A stretch of DNA of 64,000 nt from JAWLHA01 sp041690535 (GTDB lineage: Bacteria; Pseudomonadota; Gammaproteobacteria; Thiohalomonadales; Thiohalomonadaceae), in assembly GCA_041690535.1 (NCBI GenBank), contig JAWLHA010000002.1:1-64000 (forward strand), given 5' to 3'. Positions 50,324 to 58,837 of this stretch are shown one piece after another. The notes under the pieces are model-generated. The model ran no database searches, was not told the DNA's origin, and saw nothing but the letters and a program-made list of their open reading frames with translations. The first letter of the stretch is position 1. Every line of letters begins with the position of its first letter. A program made the position numbers and the translations under genes.

Positions 50324-51001
50324 TCAAAACGGCCAGACCCAGCTGTTGAAGAAGCGGGCCAGCCAGCCCATGCGGTTGGAGTCGTCGATGGCGCCCCGTC
50401 CGCCATAGGTGATTTCCGCATTGGCCACCTTGGTGGAGGGCACCGTATTCTGGGCGGTGATGTCCACCGGGCGGACGATGCCCTGGATGCGAATGAACTC
50501 GTCCCCCTGGTTGAGCGCCAACAATTTCTGGCCACGCACGACCAGGTTGCCGTTGGGCAGCACCTGGGCGACGGTCACGGTGATGCTGCCGCTCAGCTGG
50601 TTGCTCTGGCTGCTCGCCCCATCCCCGGCGAACTCCCGGCTGGCCGAGACGGAGGTATCGAAGACCTCCTTCCCCCCGAGCAGCACGGGTCGACCGAGAA
50701 TGGTCGGCCCCTCGATGCCGACACTCTGCTCCTTGCTGCTGGAGGTGCTCGCCTTTTTGGCAGCGTCGGTCTTCTCGGTCAGTTCGATGGTCAACGTATC
50801 GCCCACCCGATGGGCCTTCACGTCCTCGAACAGCGAGACGCTGGTGTGCGACTGGTAGATGGCGCCATTGGCGGAGTGTGGCGGAACCGCCGTGGCCGGA
50901 TAGGTCGGCTCGTAGGCCGGGTCCTTCGCCGGGGGCGGCGTGACCGTGGCGCAACCGGCGAACAGTGCCATCGCCACGCCAGCAACAAGAGCCCGTTTCA
51001 T
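50324..51001 (-). CDS. flgH: Flagellar L-ring lipoprotein FlgH
   Basis: The 225-aa lipoprotein has lipobox LFAGC with Cys17. It carries the FlgH core (SLFEDVKAHRVGDTLTIELTEKTDAAKKASTSSSKEQS, QVLPNGNLVVRGQKLLALNQGDEFIRIQGIVRPVDI). It forms the outer-membrane L ring. GGAGG precedes the ATG. Confidence 0.96.
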   Translation of the reverse strand: MKRALVAGVAMALFAGCATVTPPPAKDPAYEPTYPATAVPPHSANGAIYQSHTSVSLFEDVKAHRVGDTLTIELTEKTDAAKKASTSSSKEQSVGIEGPTILGRPVLLGGKEVFDTSVSASREFAGDGASSQSNQLSGSITVTVAQVLPNGNLVVRGQKLLALNQGDEFIRIQGIVRPVDITAQNTVPSTKVANAEITYGGRGAIDDSNRMGWLARFFNSWVWPF

Positions 51002-51026
51002 GGGAGTCCTCCGCGTTCGGACACCA

Positions 51027-51176
51027 GGGGAACGCTGATTAATTCGTTGTGCCCGCGAAGCCTGCCCCCGAGCGCTTCAGTCGGGGGGGGGGCGGGCATC
51101 CAGTGCCTTGATTTTTCTGGGTGCCCGCCTTCGCGGGCATGACGATCATCTAATCAGCATTTAATCAGCATTTCCC
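51027..51176. mobile_element. MITE family D, copy 1 (abuts flgG stop)
   Basis: The imperfect terminal inverted repeat is GGGGAACGCTGATTAA (51027-51042) with TTAATCAGCATTTCCC (51161-51176). Inside is a GCCCGCG-type palindrome pair. Its right end meets the flgG stop codon, overlapping its last base. It fills the flgG-flgH spacer. Confidence 0.65.
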
Positions 51177-51961
51177 TAGAGGTTGTTGTTGATGTACTGC
51201 AACATCTGGTCGCTGGTGGAGATCGCCTTGGAATTCATCTCATAGGCGCGCTGCGCCTCGATCATGTTCACCAGCTCTTCCACCACATTCACGTTGGAAC
51301 TCTCCAGGGTACCCTGGAGGGTGGTTCCCAGGCCGTTCAGCCCCGGATTGCCGAGCTGCGGGGCACCGCTGGCGGCCGTCTCCAGGAAGAGGTTCTCACC
51401 GATGGGCTGGAGTCCGGCGGGGTTAATGAAGTCGGCCAGCTGCAGAGCGCCGACCTGGACGGGGGCAGGGTCCCCCTGCATGGTCACGGAGACCACGCCG
51501 TCCGCGCCGATGGTGACGCTCTGGGCGTTGGCGGGGATGGTGATGACCGGCTGCACCTGGTAGCCGTTGGAGGTCACCAACTGACCCTGGGCATCCAGAT
51601 GGAACGAGCCATTGCGTGAGTAGCCCATGGTCCCGTCAGGGCGCAATATCTGAAACATGCCACGCCCCTGGATGGCCACGTCGAGACCGTTGCCGGTCTG
51701 CACCAGATTGCCCTGGGTGTGCAGCTTCTCGGTCGCGACCATGCGCACCCCGGTGCCGACCATCAGCCCCGAGGGCAGCAGGGTGTCCTGGCTCGATTGC
51801 GCCCCCGGCTGGCGAAGATTCTGATAGAGCAGATCCTCGAACATGGCGCGGTCGCGCTTGAAACCGCTGGTGTTGACGTTGGCCAGGTTGTTGGAGACCA
51901 CCCCCATGCGCGTCTGCTGCGCTTCGAGGCCGGTCTTGGCGATCCAGAGGGAAGTGTTCAT
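51176..51961 (-). CDS. flgG: Distal rod protein FlgG
   Basis: The 261-aa protein starts NTSLWIAKTGLEAQQTRMGVVSNNLANVNTSGFKRDRAMFEDLLYQ and ends SSNVNVVEELVNMIEAQRAYEMNSKAISTSDQMLQYINN, both diagnostic for FlgG. It forms the distal rod. GGAGA precedes the ATG. A MITE follows the stop directly. Confidence 0.97.
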   Translation of the reverse strand: MNTSLWIAKTGLEAQQTRMGVVSNNLANVNTSGFKRDRAMFEDLLYQNLRQPGAQSSQDTLLPSGLMVGTGVRMVATEKLHTQGNLVQTGNGLDVAIQGRGMFQILRPDGTMGYSRNGSFHLDAQGQLVTSNGYQVQPVITIPANAQSVTIGADGVVSVTMQGDPAPVQVGALQLADFINPAGLQPIGENLFLETAASGAPQLGNPGLNGLGTTLQGTLESSNVNVVEELVNMIEAQRAYEMNSKAISTSDQMLQYINNNL

Positions 51962-52027
51962 TTCTTGTGATCTCCGTGTGGCGGCGTCGAGAAGAGCCGA
52001 CGCGATCCCGACAGTTACCGGTAGGAT

Positions 52028-52043
52028 TGCAATGGCTATGCCA
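52028..52043 (-). promoter_or_regulatory. Possible internal sigma54 element before flgG
   Basis: TGGCAT-AGCCA-TTGCA matches TGGCAC-N5-TTGCW with one mismatch. It overlaps the end of flgF and is 67 bases before flgG. It could give an internal start, but chance occurrence is possible. Confidence 0.4.
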
Positions 52044-52779
52044 TGCGCATCATCTGGTCCGTGGCGGCCTCATTTTCCTTGGCCACATTCATGATGCGTA
52101 CCTGGGCTTCATAGGTGCGGGCCAGCTCGATCATATTCACCATCGCCTCCACCGGGCTGACATTGCTCCCCTCCAGCGAGCCCGTCGCGAGGGTCACGGC
52201 CGCATCCGGCGGGGCCTCCTCACCGTTGCGCATGCGGATCAACCCGTCTTCGCCCTTGGTCAGCTCCTGAAGGGGGGGATTGACCAACTTGATGCGGTCC
52301 ACCTCCGCCAAGACGTTGGGTCCCTGACCCACCGGCCGGATGGAGACGGTACCGTCCACGCCGATCTCCAGCTTTTCTGCCGGCGGGATGGCGATGGGCG
52401 CTCCGCCATTGCCAAGCACCGGATGACCGGCACCGGTTGTCAAAATCCCGGCGCTGGTGATCCGCAGGTCGCCGGCCCGGGTATAGGCCTCGCGGCCGTC
52501 CGGGGCCTGCACGGCGATCCACCCCTCACCCTGGACGGCTACGTCCAGCTCGCGACCGGTGGCGTTGACCGGCCCGGGGGTGAAGTCGACCCCCGGCCGC
52601 TCGGTCATGGCGTAGACCCGGGACGGCATGCCCGGCCCGAACACCGGCATGCTGCGCGACTGCTCCAGATCGGCCCGAAATCCGGCCGTGGAGGCGTTGG
52701 CCAGGTTGTTCGTGTTGACCGCCTGGGCCAGCATCGTCTGCTTGGCGCCGGACATGGCCAGATAGAGCATGCGATCCAT
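52036..52779 (-). CDS. flgF: Proximal rod protein FlgF
   Basis: The 247-aa protein has the rod family N-terminus (MLYLAMSGAKQTMLAQAVNTNNLANASTAGFRADLEQ) and C-terminus (EGSNVSPVEAMVNMIELARTYEAQVRIMNVAKENEAATDQMMRMA). Length and the MDRMLY opening identify FlgF. AAGGAG precedes the ATG. Confidence 0.95.
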   Translation of the reverse strand: MDRMLYLAMSGAKQTMLAQAVNTNNLANASTAGFRADLEQSRSMPVFGPGMPSRVYAMTERPGVDFTPGPVNATGRELDVAVQGEGWIAVQAPDGREAYTRAGDLRITSAGILTTGAGHPVLGNGGAPIAIPPAEKLEIGVDGTVSIRPVGQGPNVLAEVDRIKLVNPPLQELTKGEDGLIRMRNGEEAPPDAAVTLATGSLEGSNVSPVEAMVNMIELARTYEAQVRIMNVAKENEAATDQMMRMA

Positions 52780-52800
52780 GGGTCAGCTCCTTACGGCTTA

Positions 52801-52937
52801 GAAACCCTGGGTAATTCGTCATGCCCGCGAAGGCGGGCATCCAGTACCTTGATTTTCCTGGGCTCCCGCCGAAGCCTGCCCTCGAATGCCTTAATTGGGG
52901 GGCGGGAGCGACAAAAGCGGGATCAATCAGCGTTTCC
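52801..52937. mobile_element. MITE family D, copy 2 (abuts flgE stop)
   Basis: It has the same family of ends as the copy near 51.1 kb: GAAACCCTGGGTAAT on the left and the inverse of GGAAACGCTGATTGA on the right, with a GCCCGCG palindrome inside. The right end touches the flgE stop codon with no spacer. TTA flanks both sides (52798-52800 and 52938-52940), a possible 3-bp duplication. Confidence 0.6.
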
Positions 52938-54182
52938 TTAGCGCATGTTGATGATGGTCTGCGTCACGGTGTTGGCCGTCTCGATGGCCTTGGCGTTGGC
53001 CTGGTAGTTGCGCTGGGCGGTGATGAGGTTGACCAGCTCCTTGGTGAGGTCCACGTTGGAGCTCTCCACCGCCCCGGACTGAATCAGACCAAAGCGGCCG
53101 GTGCCGCCCTCGCCGGCCAACGGCTCCCCCGAGTCGATGGAGTCGGCCCAGGAGGTGTTGCCGAGCTGGCGCAGCCCTTGGGGATTCTGGAAGTCCACCA
53201 GGGCGACCTTGCCCAGCGCCACCGACTGGCCGTTGGTGTAGTTGGCCCGAACGATCCCGGTCTCGCTGATGTCGAGCCCGTCGAGCCGGCCGGTGGTGTA
53301 GCCGTTCTGGCTCAAGGTGGTGACGGAGAAGGCGGAGGCGTGCTGGACCGGGTTGTTGCCGGCGAAGTCAAAGGCAAGGTTCAGGTCATCGGCACCGTTG
53401 GTCAGCACCACGGCACCGGTGGTGATGGGGTCGGGGGTGGAGGCGGTCAGAAGGCCGCTACTGTTGAATTCCAGCGTGCCCCCAGGGCCGGCGATGGCAC
53501 CATCCACCGCGATCTGCACGCTCCAGGTGTTGGGAGTCGCTGCGTCCTTGATGAAATAAGTGGTGGCAATGTGACTGTTGCCCAAGGAGTCGTACACCGT
53601 CAGCGAGGTGGATGCGGTGTAGGTGTTGGCATCGGTGGGGTCGAACAGCGCCGGATCGAGCCCGGAGGCGGCGGCCGGCAGATTCACGCCGACCTCCACC
53701 TCCGTGGTGGCGGTGGGGGTCCCGGCCGAGGCGGGCAGGCGCAGCGGTACGGTGGAAGAGAGGCTCGTGGAGGTCACAGTGCCGTCCTCGTTGGTGGGAA
53801 ACACCCGCAGGAACTGACCGCCGCTGTTGACCACGTAGCCGTCACTGTTCACCCCAAACATGCCCGCCCGGGTGTACTGCGTGTTCAGGCTGTCGATGGT
53901 TGGAGTGGTGACGAAGAAGCCCTGGCCGCTCACGGCGAGGTCCAGGGTATTGTCGGTGAAATCGAGGTTGCCCTGTTTGAACTGCTGGGCCACCTTGTCG
54001 AGAAGCACCCCACTGCCGATGGCCGTGGAGCCGCTCCCCAGCGCGGAGACGGCGTAGATGTCCGCAAACTGCGCCCGGGACTCCTTGAACCCCACGGTGC
54101 TGGCGTTGGCGATGTTGTTGCTGATCACACCCAGATCCGACTGGGCGGCGTTCAGTCCGCTCAAAGAGGTGTTGAATGACAT
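52938..54182 (-). CDS. flgE: Flagellar hook protein FlgE
   Basis: The 414-aa protein starts SFNTSLSGLNAAQSDLGVISNNIANASTVGFKESRAQFADIYA and ends ESSNVDLTKELVNLITAQRNYQANAKAIETANTVTQTIINMR, both diagnostic of FlgE. The central hook domain is variable. AGGAGG precedes the ATG. Confidence 0.97.
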   Translation of the reverse strand: MSFNTSLSGLNAAQSDLGVISNNIANASTVGFKESRAQFADIYAVSALGSGSTAIGSGVLLDKVAQQFKQGNLDFTDNTLDLAVSGQGFFVTTPTIDSLNTQYTRAGMFGVNSDGYVVNSGGQFLRVFPTNEDGTVTSTSLSSTVPLRLPASAGTPTATTEVEVGVNLPAAASGLDPALFDPTDANTYTASTSLTVYDSLGNSHIATTYFIKDAATPNTWSVQIAVDGAIAGPGGTLEFNSSGLLTASTPDPITTGAVVLTNGADDLNLAFDFAGNNPVQHASAFSVTTLSQNGYTTGRLDGLDISETGIVRANYTNGQSVALGKVALVDFQNPQGLRQLGNTSWADSIDSGEPLAGEGGTGRFGLIQSGAVESSNVDLTKELVNLITAQRNYQANAKAIETANTVTQTIINMR

Positions 54183-54206
54183 GGTCGTCCTCCTGTCAGT
54201 AAAGCC

Positions 54207-54875
54207 TTATCGGATTTGTTTTATGCTGCCGAACGCCACGGGCCCCAAACCCGTCATGTTCAGAGTAAGGGCCCCCCGGCCCAGGTCGACACTCTCGATG
54301 CGCCCGGCGATGAGCGTCTGCACCCCGGTGGCCTGGCCGGAGAGGTTCGCCTCGGCGGTCACACCATAGACCCCCGGTGCCGCCTGCGTGCCGTCGTCTT
54401 TCAGCCCGTCCCAGCTGAAATCCACTAATCCCCCTGCCTGAATGCCCATGTTCATCTTGCGAACGATCTGCCCCGCTCCGTCGGTGATGGTGAGCGTCAG
54501 GTTGTCGGTGCTGGCCGGCAGATTGACGGCACCGGTCAGCCCCCCCCCTTCAGGGAGCTCGCCCCCGCCCCCCGGAACCAGCCCGGTCCGCCCCACCAGG
54601 GCGGAGGCCTGGAGGGCCTGGTTCGAATAGAGGGAGTTGGCCAGACTTTCGAAAGAGGCCTGCAGCTCCTGCACACCGCTGGCGGTGCCGAACTGGGCGA
54701 TTTGGGTCAGGAACTCCCCGCTCTCCAAGGGCTTGAACGGGTCCTGATTCTTCATCTGGGCCATCATCAGGTCCAGAAACTCCTTCTGCCCCAGATCCTT
54801 CTTGGCCTGACTGTCAGCCGGCCGGGTCAAACCCAGGTCGCTGTAGACGCCACTGACATCATTGGTAATGGACAT
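54207..54875 (-). CDS. flgD: Flagellar hook cap protein FlgD
   Basis: The 222-aa protein has the FlgD N-terminal motif LGQKEFLDLMMAQMKNQDPFKPLESGEFLTQIAQFGTASGVQEL and a C-terminal FlgD Ig-like domain (NMGIQAGGLVDFSWDGLKDDGTQAAPGVYGVTAEA). It caps the growing hook. AAGGAG precedes the ATG. Confidence 0.96.
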   Translation of the reverse strand: MSITNDVSGVYSDLGLTRPADSQAKKDLGQKEFLDLMMAQMKNQDPFKPLESGEFLTQIAQFGTASGVQELQASFESLANSLYSNQALQASALVGRTGLVPGGGGELPEGGGLTGAVNLPASTDNLTLTITDGAGQIVRKMNMGIQAGGLVDFSWDGLKDDGTQAAPGVYGVTAEANLSGQATGVQTLIAGRIESVDLGRGALTLNMTGLGPVAFGSIKQIR

Positions 54876-54895
54876 GACTCAAGCTCCTTCCGCGA

Positions 54896-55309
54896 TCAGC
54901 CGAGTTGGAGCGTCTTCAGCGCCAGCTGCTTGGCCACGTTCATCACCTCCACGCTGCTCTGGTAAGAGCGGGAGGCGGAGATCATGTTGGCCATCTCCTC
55001 CACCACGTTCACGTTGGGCAGATACACATAGCCGTTCTCGTCGGCCAGTGGATGGTTGGGCTCGTACTGCTGCCGCAGGGGCGCCTGGCTCTCCACCACC
55101 CCCCGTACCGCCACCTTCACCGCCTCGCCCCGATTGCCTTGCGCCTCGTCCAGCACGGCGGCGAACACCGGCTGGCGCGCGCGATAGGTCTGATCGGTGC
55201 TGCTGCTGACGCTTTCGGCATTGGCCAGATTGCTGGCGGTGACGTTGAGCCGCAGACTATGGGCACTCATGGCCGAGCCGGCGATATCGAACACCTTGAA
55301 CATGGACAT
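54896..55309 (-). CDS. flgC: Proximal rod protein FlgC
   Basis: The 137-aa protein starts SMFKVFDIAGSAMSAHSLRLNVTASNLANAES and ends NVVEEMANMISASRSYQSSVEVMNVAKQLALKTLQLG, diagnostic of FlgC. I chose the ATG after the flgB stop with GGGAG upstream. An in-frame GTG two codons earlier overlaps the flgB stop. Confidence 0.96.
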   Translation of the reverse strand: MSMFKVFDIAGSAMSAHSLRLNVTASNLANAESVSSSTDQTYRARQPVFAAVLDEAQGNRGEAVKVAVRGVVESQAPLRQQYEPNHPLADENGYVYLPNVNVVEEMANMISASRSYQSSVEVMNVAKQLALKTLQLG

Positions 55310-55311
55310 GA

Positions 55312-55716
55312 TCACTCTCCCTTCAACGCTTTGCGCAGACCCTGCACACGCCCTTCGATGAAGGAGAGCGTGGCCTGATAGCGCAACGCGTTCTGCATGT
55401 ATTCCGATTTTTCCACCTGATTGTCGACGGTGTTGCCGTCAATGGACGGTTGCAGGGGCGTGCGGTATAACAGCGGGGCCCCGGGTCCCGCCCCCCCCGC
55501 CGCCGGCAGGTGGCCGGCATGGGTCGTCTTCACCGCAGTCGCGGTGGAGCCGGGCGCGGTCTGGTGCTGGCGCAAGAGCACCTGGAAGTCGATGTCCCGC
55601 GCCTTGTAGTTGGGCGTCTCGGCATTGGCCAGGTTGGACGCCAGGATCTCCGCACGGCGTGCCTGCAGATGCAGCGCGGGCTCATGTAACCCCAGCAATT
55701 TATCCAGATTCGGCAT
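55312..55716 (-). CDS. flgB: Proximal rod protein FlgB
   Basis: The 134-aa protein has the FlgB features LGLHEPALHLQARRAEILASNLANAETPNYKARDIDFQ and DNQVEKSEYMQNALRYQATLSFIEGRVQGLRKALKGE. GGAGGGAAGAG precedes the ATG; the open frame upstream of it has no support. It is the first gene of the flgBCDEFGHIJKL operon and has a sigma54-type promoter. Confidence 0.95.
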   Translation of the reverse strand: MPNLDKLLGLHEPALHLQARRAEILASNLANAETPNYKARDIDFQVLLRQHQTAPGSTATAVKTTHAGHLPAAGGAGPGAPLLYRTPLQPSIDGNTVDNQVEKSEYMQNALRYQATLSFIEGRVQGLRKALKGE

Positions 55717-55753
55717 CTCTTCCCTCCACTCGGAGCTTCTCTGCCGAAACACA

Positions 55754-55769
55754 AGCAAATGGCATGCCA
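55754..55769 (-). promoter_or_regulatory. Sigma54 promoter of the flgB operon
   Basis: TGGCAT-GCCAT-TTGCT on the minus strand has one mismatch to TGGCAC-N5-TTGCW. It lies 38 bases before the flgB ATG, the first gene of the rod-hook operon. Confidence 0.7.
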
Positions 55770-56193
55770 CGAGACAGATTTCTTGAACGAACAACGCATT
55801 AGTCCCGCTGGGCACCGACCTGGACGCCGGCAAGCGGCAAGATCCTGCCGCCGTCCTCTGCCCGCGGCAGGCAGCGTGGCGGTATTCGCGTCAAACGGAC
55901 GGCATCCGCCCGCCCCCTGTCACCGTCGCGGTTAAGTCAGGGTACTCGCGCAGTCCAGAGGCACGCAGTGTCTGGCGGCGTGGGTCTCATCGATGCGATG
56001 TCGGGGAGCCCAACGGGAGTACGGCCGGAAACTGCGGCACGTCAGTGCCCGTGCCAAGCGACTGGTGCGAACTGCACCGCTGGTGTTCGGCAGATGGACG
56101 ACGGTCGGGGGGAGAAAAGACAGGCTGGCGGGCGAGGGCCCGGTGGTCGCCAGCGGCAGGCAGGCACAGCCCGAACAGGCAGGGGCTATAAGG
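55770..56193. other. Spacer upstream of the flgB promoter
   Basis: No gene is supported. It should include enhancer sites for the flgB sigma54 promoter and the 3' end of the Sel1-like gene transcript. Open frames on both strands have no ribosome site or family resemblance. Confidence 0.4.
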
Positions 56194-56439
56194 TCAAGAC
56201 CCGGAGAGCGAGGTGCAGCAGTCCTGAGGCTGCTCGTCTTTCCACTGGAGCGCAACCGCTTCAAGCCGTCTCAACAGGGTACACGCCGGCCCATGGTTGC
56301 CCGCACAGGCACGCTCGAGCCACTTCAGCCCCAGGTAGATGCTCCTGGGTCCGTCTTCGCAACCACAGAGGTACATCATGGCCAGGGTGTACTGCGCCTT
56401 CTCGTCGCCCTCTGCGGCCCGTTTCAGCAGTTCTCCCAC
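56194..56439 (-). CDS. Small Sel1-like repeat protein (GTG start)
   Basis: The 81-aa protein has a Sel1-like/TPR unit: LLKRAAEGDEKAQYTLAMMYLCGCEDGPRSIYLGLKWLERACAGNHGPACTLLRRLE. That gives about one and a half repeats, normally involved in protein-protein contacts. It starts with GTG, with GAGAGGA five bases upstream. It stands alone between flgB and minC. No signal peptide is visible, so it is probably cytoplasmic. Function unknown. Confidence 0.6.
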   Translation of the reverse strand: MGELLKRAAEGDEKAQYTLAMMYLCGCEDGPRSIYLGLKWLERACAGNHGPACTLLRRLEAVALQWKDEQPQDCCTSLSGS

Positions 56440-56836
56440 AGTTCCTCTCCATCCGGCTACCTGGGCATGGATGTTTGCACAATCCCCTACATTCTGTACG
56501 TCGGTCTTTCGCCCACCTTTCTGTAGGAAAGGTGCCTATGACCTCTGCCAGATGAGAGCGACAAGCGCCCACCCGCCGTTCGCCTTCCGCCCGCGGCATG
56601 GGCCAACAGACCGAAACCCGGGGTGAACGCACACTCACCGGCATAGGCATCACTCCCGGCATCTGTGTCGGCCGCATTCACGGCGTTGCTGCTTTCAGGG
56701 GTTTACATCACCCACTGCACGGCCCCGCCGTAAGTATGCACTCACCTCGGGCCGTATCCTAACTGGCGGTAGACGCCCAACGCACTTCTTATATACTGGT
56801 CTATGATTTTAATGGGGCAAGCGGGATGGAGCGAAC
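56440..56836. other. Spacer upstream of minC with a decayed MITE
   Basis: No gene is supported in about 400 bases. It contains a family B MITE remnant (56617-56751) and, after it, the minC promoter region. Confidence 0.45.
56617..56751. repeat. MITE family B, diverged copy
   Basis: CCCGGGGTGAACGCACACT (56617-56635) faces AGTATGCACTCACCTCGGG (56733-56751). The ends have several mismatches to each other but clearly resemble the family B ends at 28.5 kb. The inner CTTTCAGGGG-type segment is diverged. Confidence 0.6.
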
Positions 56837-57523
56837 TTGAGCGGCGACAAACCCTTTGAACTGCGCGCAGGCATGCAACTGCTGACCAGTGTGCACCTTC
56901 TCGATACCGATCTCGATGCATTCGCTAGCCATCTCGAGGAGACCGTCCGAAAGGCACCGGCCCTTTTCGGCAACGCCCCCGTGATACTTGATTTGCAGGC
57001 GATCGCCGAGGCGGTCCCCGACCTGAAGGGCATACGGCGACTGCTCGAGAGTGCGGCGATGGTGCCGGTGGCCGTGCGTAGCGGCAGCGAGCGCCAGAAA
57101 GCGGCGGCCCGGGCGGCCGGATGGGCGCTCCTTCCCGAGGGCCGCCCGGTTCCTCGGCAGAAAGGCCCAACCGCCGCCGGTGCGACCGAGGAACCGAGGG
57201 CAGGCGTCACCGTATTGACTCGCCCGGTTCGTTCGGGCCAGCAGATCTATGCGCGAGGCGACCTGGTTGTGTCTGCACAGGTCAGCGCCGGGGCGGAGGT
57301 GGTGGCCGACGGCTGCATCCATGTATACAGCCCCCTGCGCGGCCGCGCCATTGCCGGGGCGCGGGGCGACACGGAGGCGCGCATCTTCTGCCAGAGCCTG
57401 CATGCCGAACTGGTCTGCATCGCCGGGCGGTACCGCACGCTGGAAAATGTTGAGACGACACTGCTTGGATGTCCTTGCCAGGTGTCGCTTCACGAAGAAC
57501 GTATTGTGATAGAGCCGCTATAG
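56837..57523 (+). CDS. minC: Septum site-determining protein MinC
   Basis: The 228-aa protein has an N-terminal domain (KPFELRAGMQLLTSVHLLDTDLDAFASHLEETVRKAPALFGNAPVILDL) and the C-terminal beta-helix (RSGQQIYARGDLVVSAQVSAGAEVVADGCIHVYSPLRGRAIAGARGDTEARIFCQSLHAELVCIAGRY). It inhibits FtsZ at the poles with MinD. It starts with TTG, with GGATGGAG upstream; the nearby ATG is out of frame. Confidence 0.95.
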   Translation: MSGDKPFELRAGMQLLTSVHLLDTDLDAFASHLEETVRKAPALFGNAPVILDLQAIAEAVPDLKGIRRLLESAAMVPVAVRSGSERQKAAARAAGWALLPEGRPVPRQKGPTAAGATEEPRAGVTVLTRPVRSGQQIYARGDLVVSAQVSAGAEVVADGCIHVYSPLRGRAIAGARGDTEARIFCQSLHAELVCIAGRYRTLENVETTLLGCPCQVSLHEERIVIEPL

Positions 57524-57554
57524 CGGCCGCATTTAAGTGGAATGGGGAAGAATT

Positions 57555-58364
57555 ATGAGTCGAGTCATTGTTGTGACATCCGGGAAAGGTGGCGTAGGGA
57601 AGACCACCACCAGTGCGGCTTTCGCCACCGGCCTCGCCCTGCGAGGCCACAAGACAGCGGTCATCGATTTCGACGTGGGATTACGAAACCTGGACCTGGT
57701 CATGGGATGCGAGCGTCGGGTGGTCTATGACCTGATCAACCTCATCAGCGGCGAGTCCAATCTCAACCAGACCCTCATCCGCGACAAGCGCATCAAGGAT
57801 CTGTATATCCTTCCCGCCTCCCAGACCCGTGACAAGGACGCCCTGACCCTCGATGGCGTGGGCCGCGTCCTGGACGAACTGCGGGAGGAGGGATTCGAGT
57901 ACGTGATTTGCGACTCCCCGGCGGGCATCGAGAGCGGTGCGCTCATGGCCATGTACTACGCCGATGAAGCATTGATTGTGGCTAATCCGGAGGTCTCTTC
58001 CGTGCGCGATTCGGACCGCATGCTGGGGATCCTCGCCAGCAAGTCCAAACGCGCCAAGGAGGGGGGCGAGCCGGTGAAGGAGCACCTGCTGATCACCCGG
58101 TACGACCCCGAGCGGGTGCAAGAGGGCGACATGTTGAGCGTGGATGATATCGTGGAGCTGCTGCGCATCCCCTTCCTGGGCGCGGTGCCCGAGTCGGAAG
58201 GTGTGCTGCATTCCTCCAACTCCGGGGAGCCGATCATCCTCAACGGCAAGGACCCCGCCGGCCTGGCTTATGACGACGTCGTCGCCCGTTTTCTCGGCGA
58301 GGAACGCCCACATCGCTTCCTGTCAGCCGAAAAGAAAGGGCTGCTCAAGCGTCTGTTCGGTTAG
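57555..58364 (+). CDS. minD: Septum site-determining ATPase MinD
   Basis: The 269-aa protein has the deviant Walker A (TSGKGGVGKTTTSAAFATGLAL), DFDVGLRNLDLVMG, CDSPAGIESGALMAMYYADEALIVANPEVSSVRDSDR and a C-terminal amphipathic helix (EKKGLLKRLFG) for membrane binding. It recruits MinC and is displaced by MinE. GGGGAAG precedes the ATG; it lies 31 bases after minC. Confidence 0.98.
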   Translation: MSRVIVVTSGKGGVGKTTTSAAFATGLALRGHKTAVIDFDVGLRNLDLVMGCERRVVYDLINLISGESNLNQTLIRDKRIKDLYILPASQTRDKDALTLDGVGRVLDELREEGFEYVICDSPAGIESGALMAMYYADEALIVANPEVSSVRDSDRMLGILASKSKRAKEGGEPVKEHLLITRYDPERVQEGDMLSVDDIVELLRIPFLGAVPESEGVLHSSNSGEPIILNGKDPAGLAYDDVVARFLGEERPHRFLSAEKKGLLKRLFG

Positions 58365-58377
58365 GGAGTCGCCTGAA

Positions 58378-58629
58378 ATGAGTCTACTGAGCTATCTACG
58401 CACCCCCAAGAAGGGGACGGCCCAGACGGCAAAGGAGCGTCTGCAGGTGGTCATCGCCCACCAGCGTACCGAACGCAGTCGCCATCCGTTTCTGCCCGAA
58501 CTGCAGCAGGACCTGCTGGAAGTCATTCGCAGGTATTTCCCCGTTGAGAATGATCAAGTCCAGGTCCAACTGGAGAGAGAGGGAGATTGCGAGATCCTGG
58601 AGTTGAATGTGACCCTGCCCGACACCTGA
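58378..58629 (+). CDS. minE: Cell division topological factor MinE
   Basis: The 83-aa protein starts SLLSYLRTPKKGTAQTAKERLQVVIAHQRTERSRHPFLPELQQDLLEVIRRYFPVENDQVQV, with the anti-MinCD helix and topological domain of MinE. It drives Min oscillation. It begins 13 bases after minD and completes the minCDE operon. Confidence 0.97.
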   Translation: MSLLSYLRTPKKGTAQTAKERLQVVIAHQRTERSRHPFLPELQQDLLEVIRRYFPVENDQVQVQLEREGDCEILELNVTLPDT

Positions 58630-58837
58630 GCGGCAGATCACGAGCGCCCCTCCCATCCCATCCACCCCTCTGGCCCGGATTTCTCACTGGTCACCTACAC
58701 CTGCGGCACCGGCGAGAAATCCAGGCCAGGAATGCCCCAAACTCCACTCCACATTAAGCGGGCATGCCCGGGGAGGACGGTTGTTCAGTCGAGCGAATCT
58801 CTCGGCGAGAACCATCATGAACTGCTAAACTTCGGGC

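Noticed and set aside
52821..54179. 452-aa plus-strand open frame opposite flgE
   Set aside because: Antisense shadow rich in Gly/Val/His with no recognisable domain; flgE on the other strand is certain.
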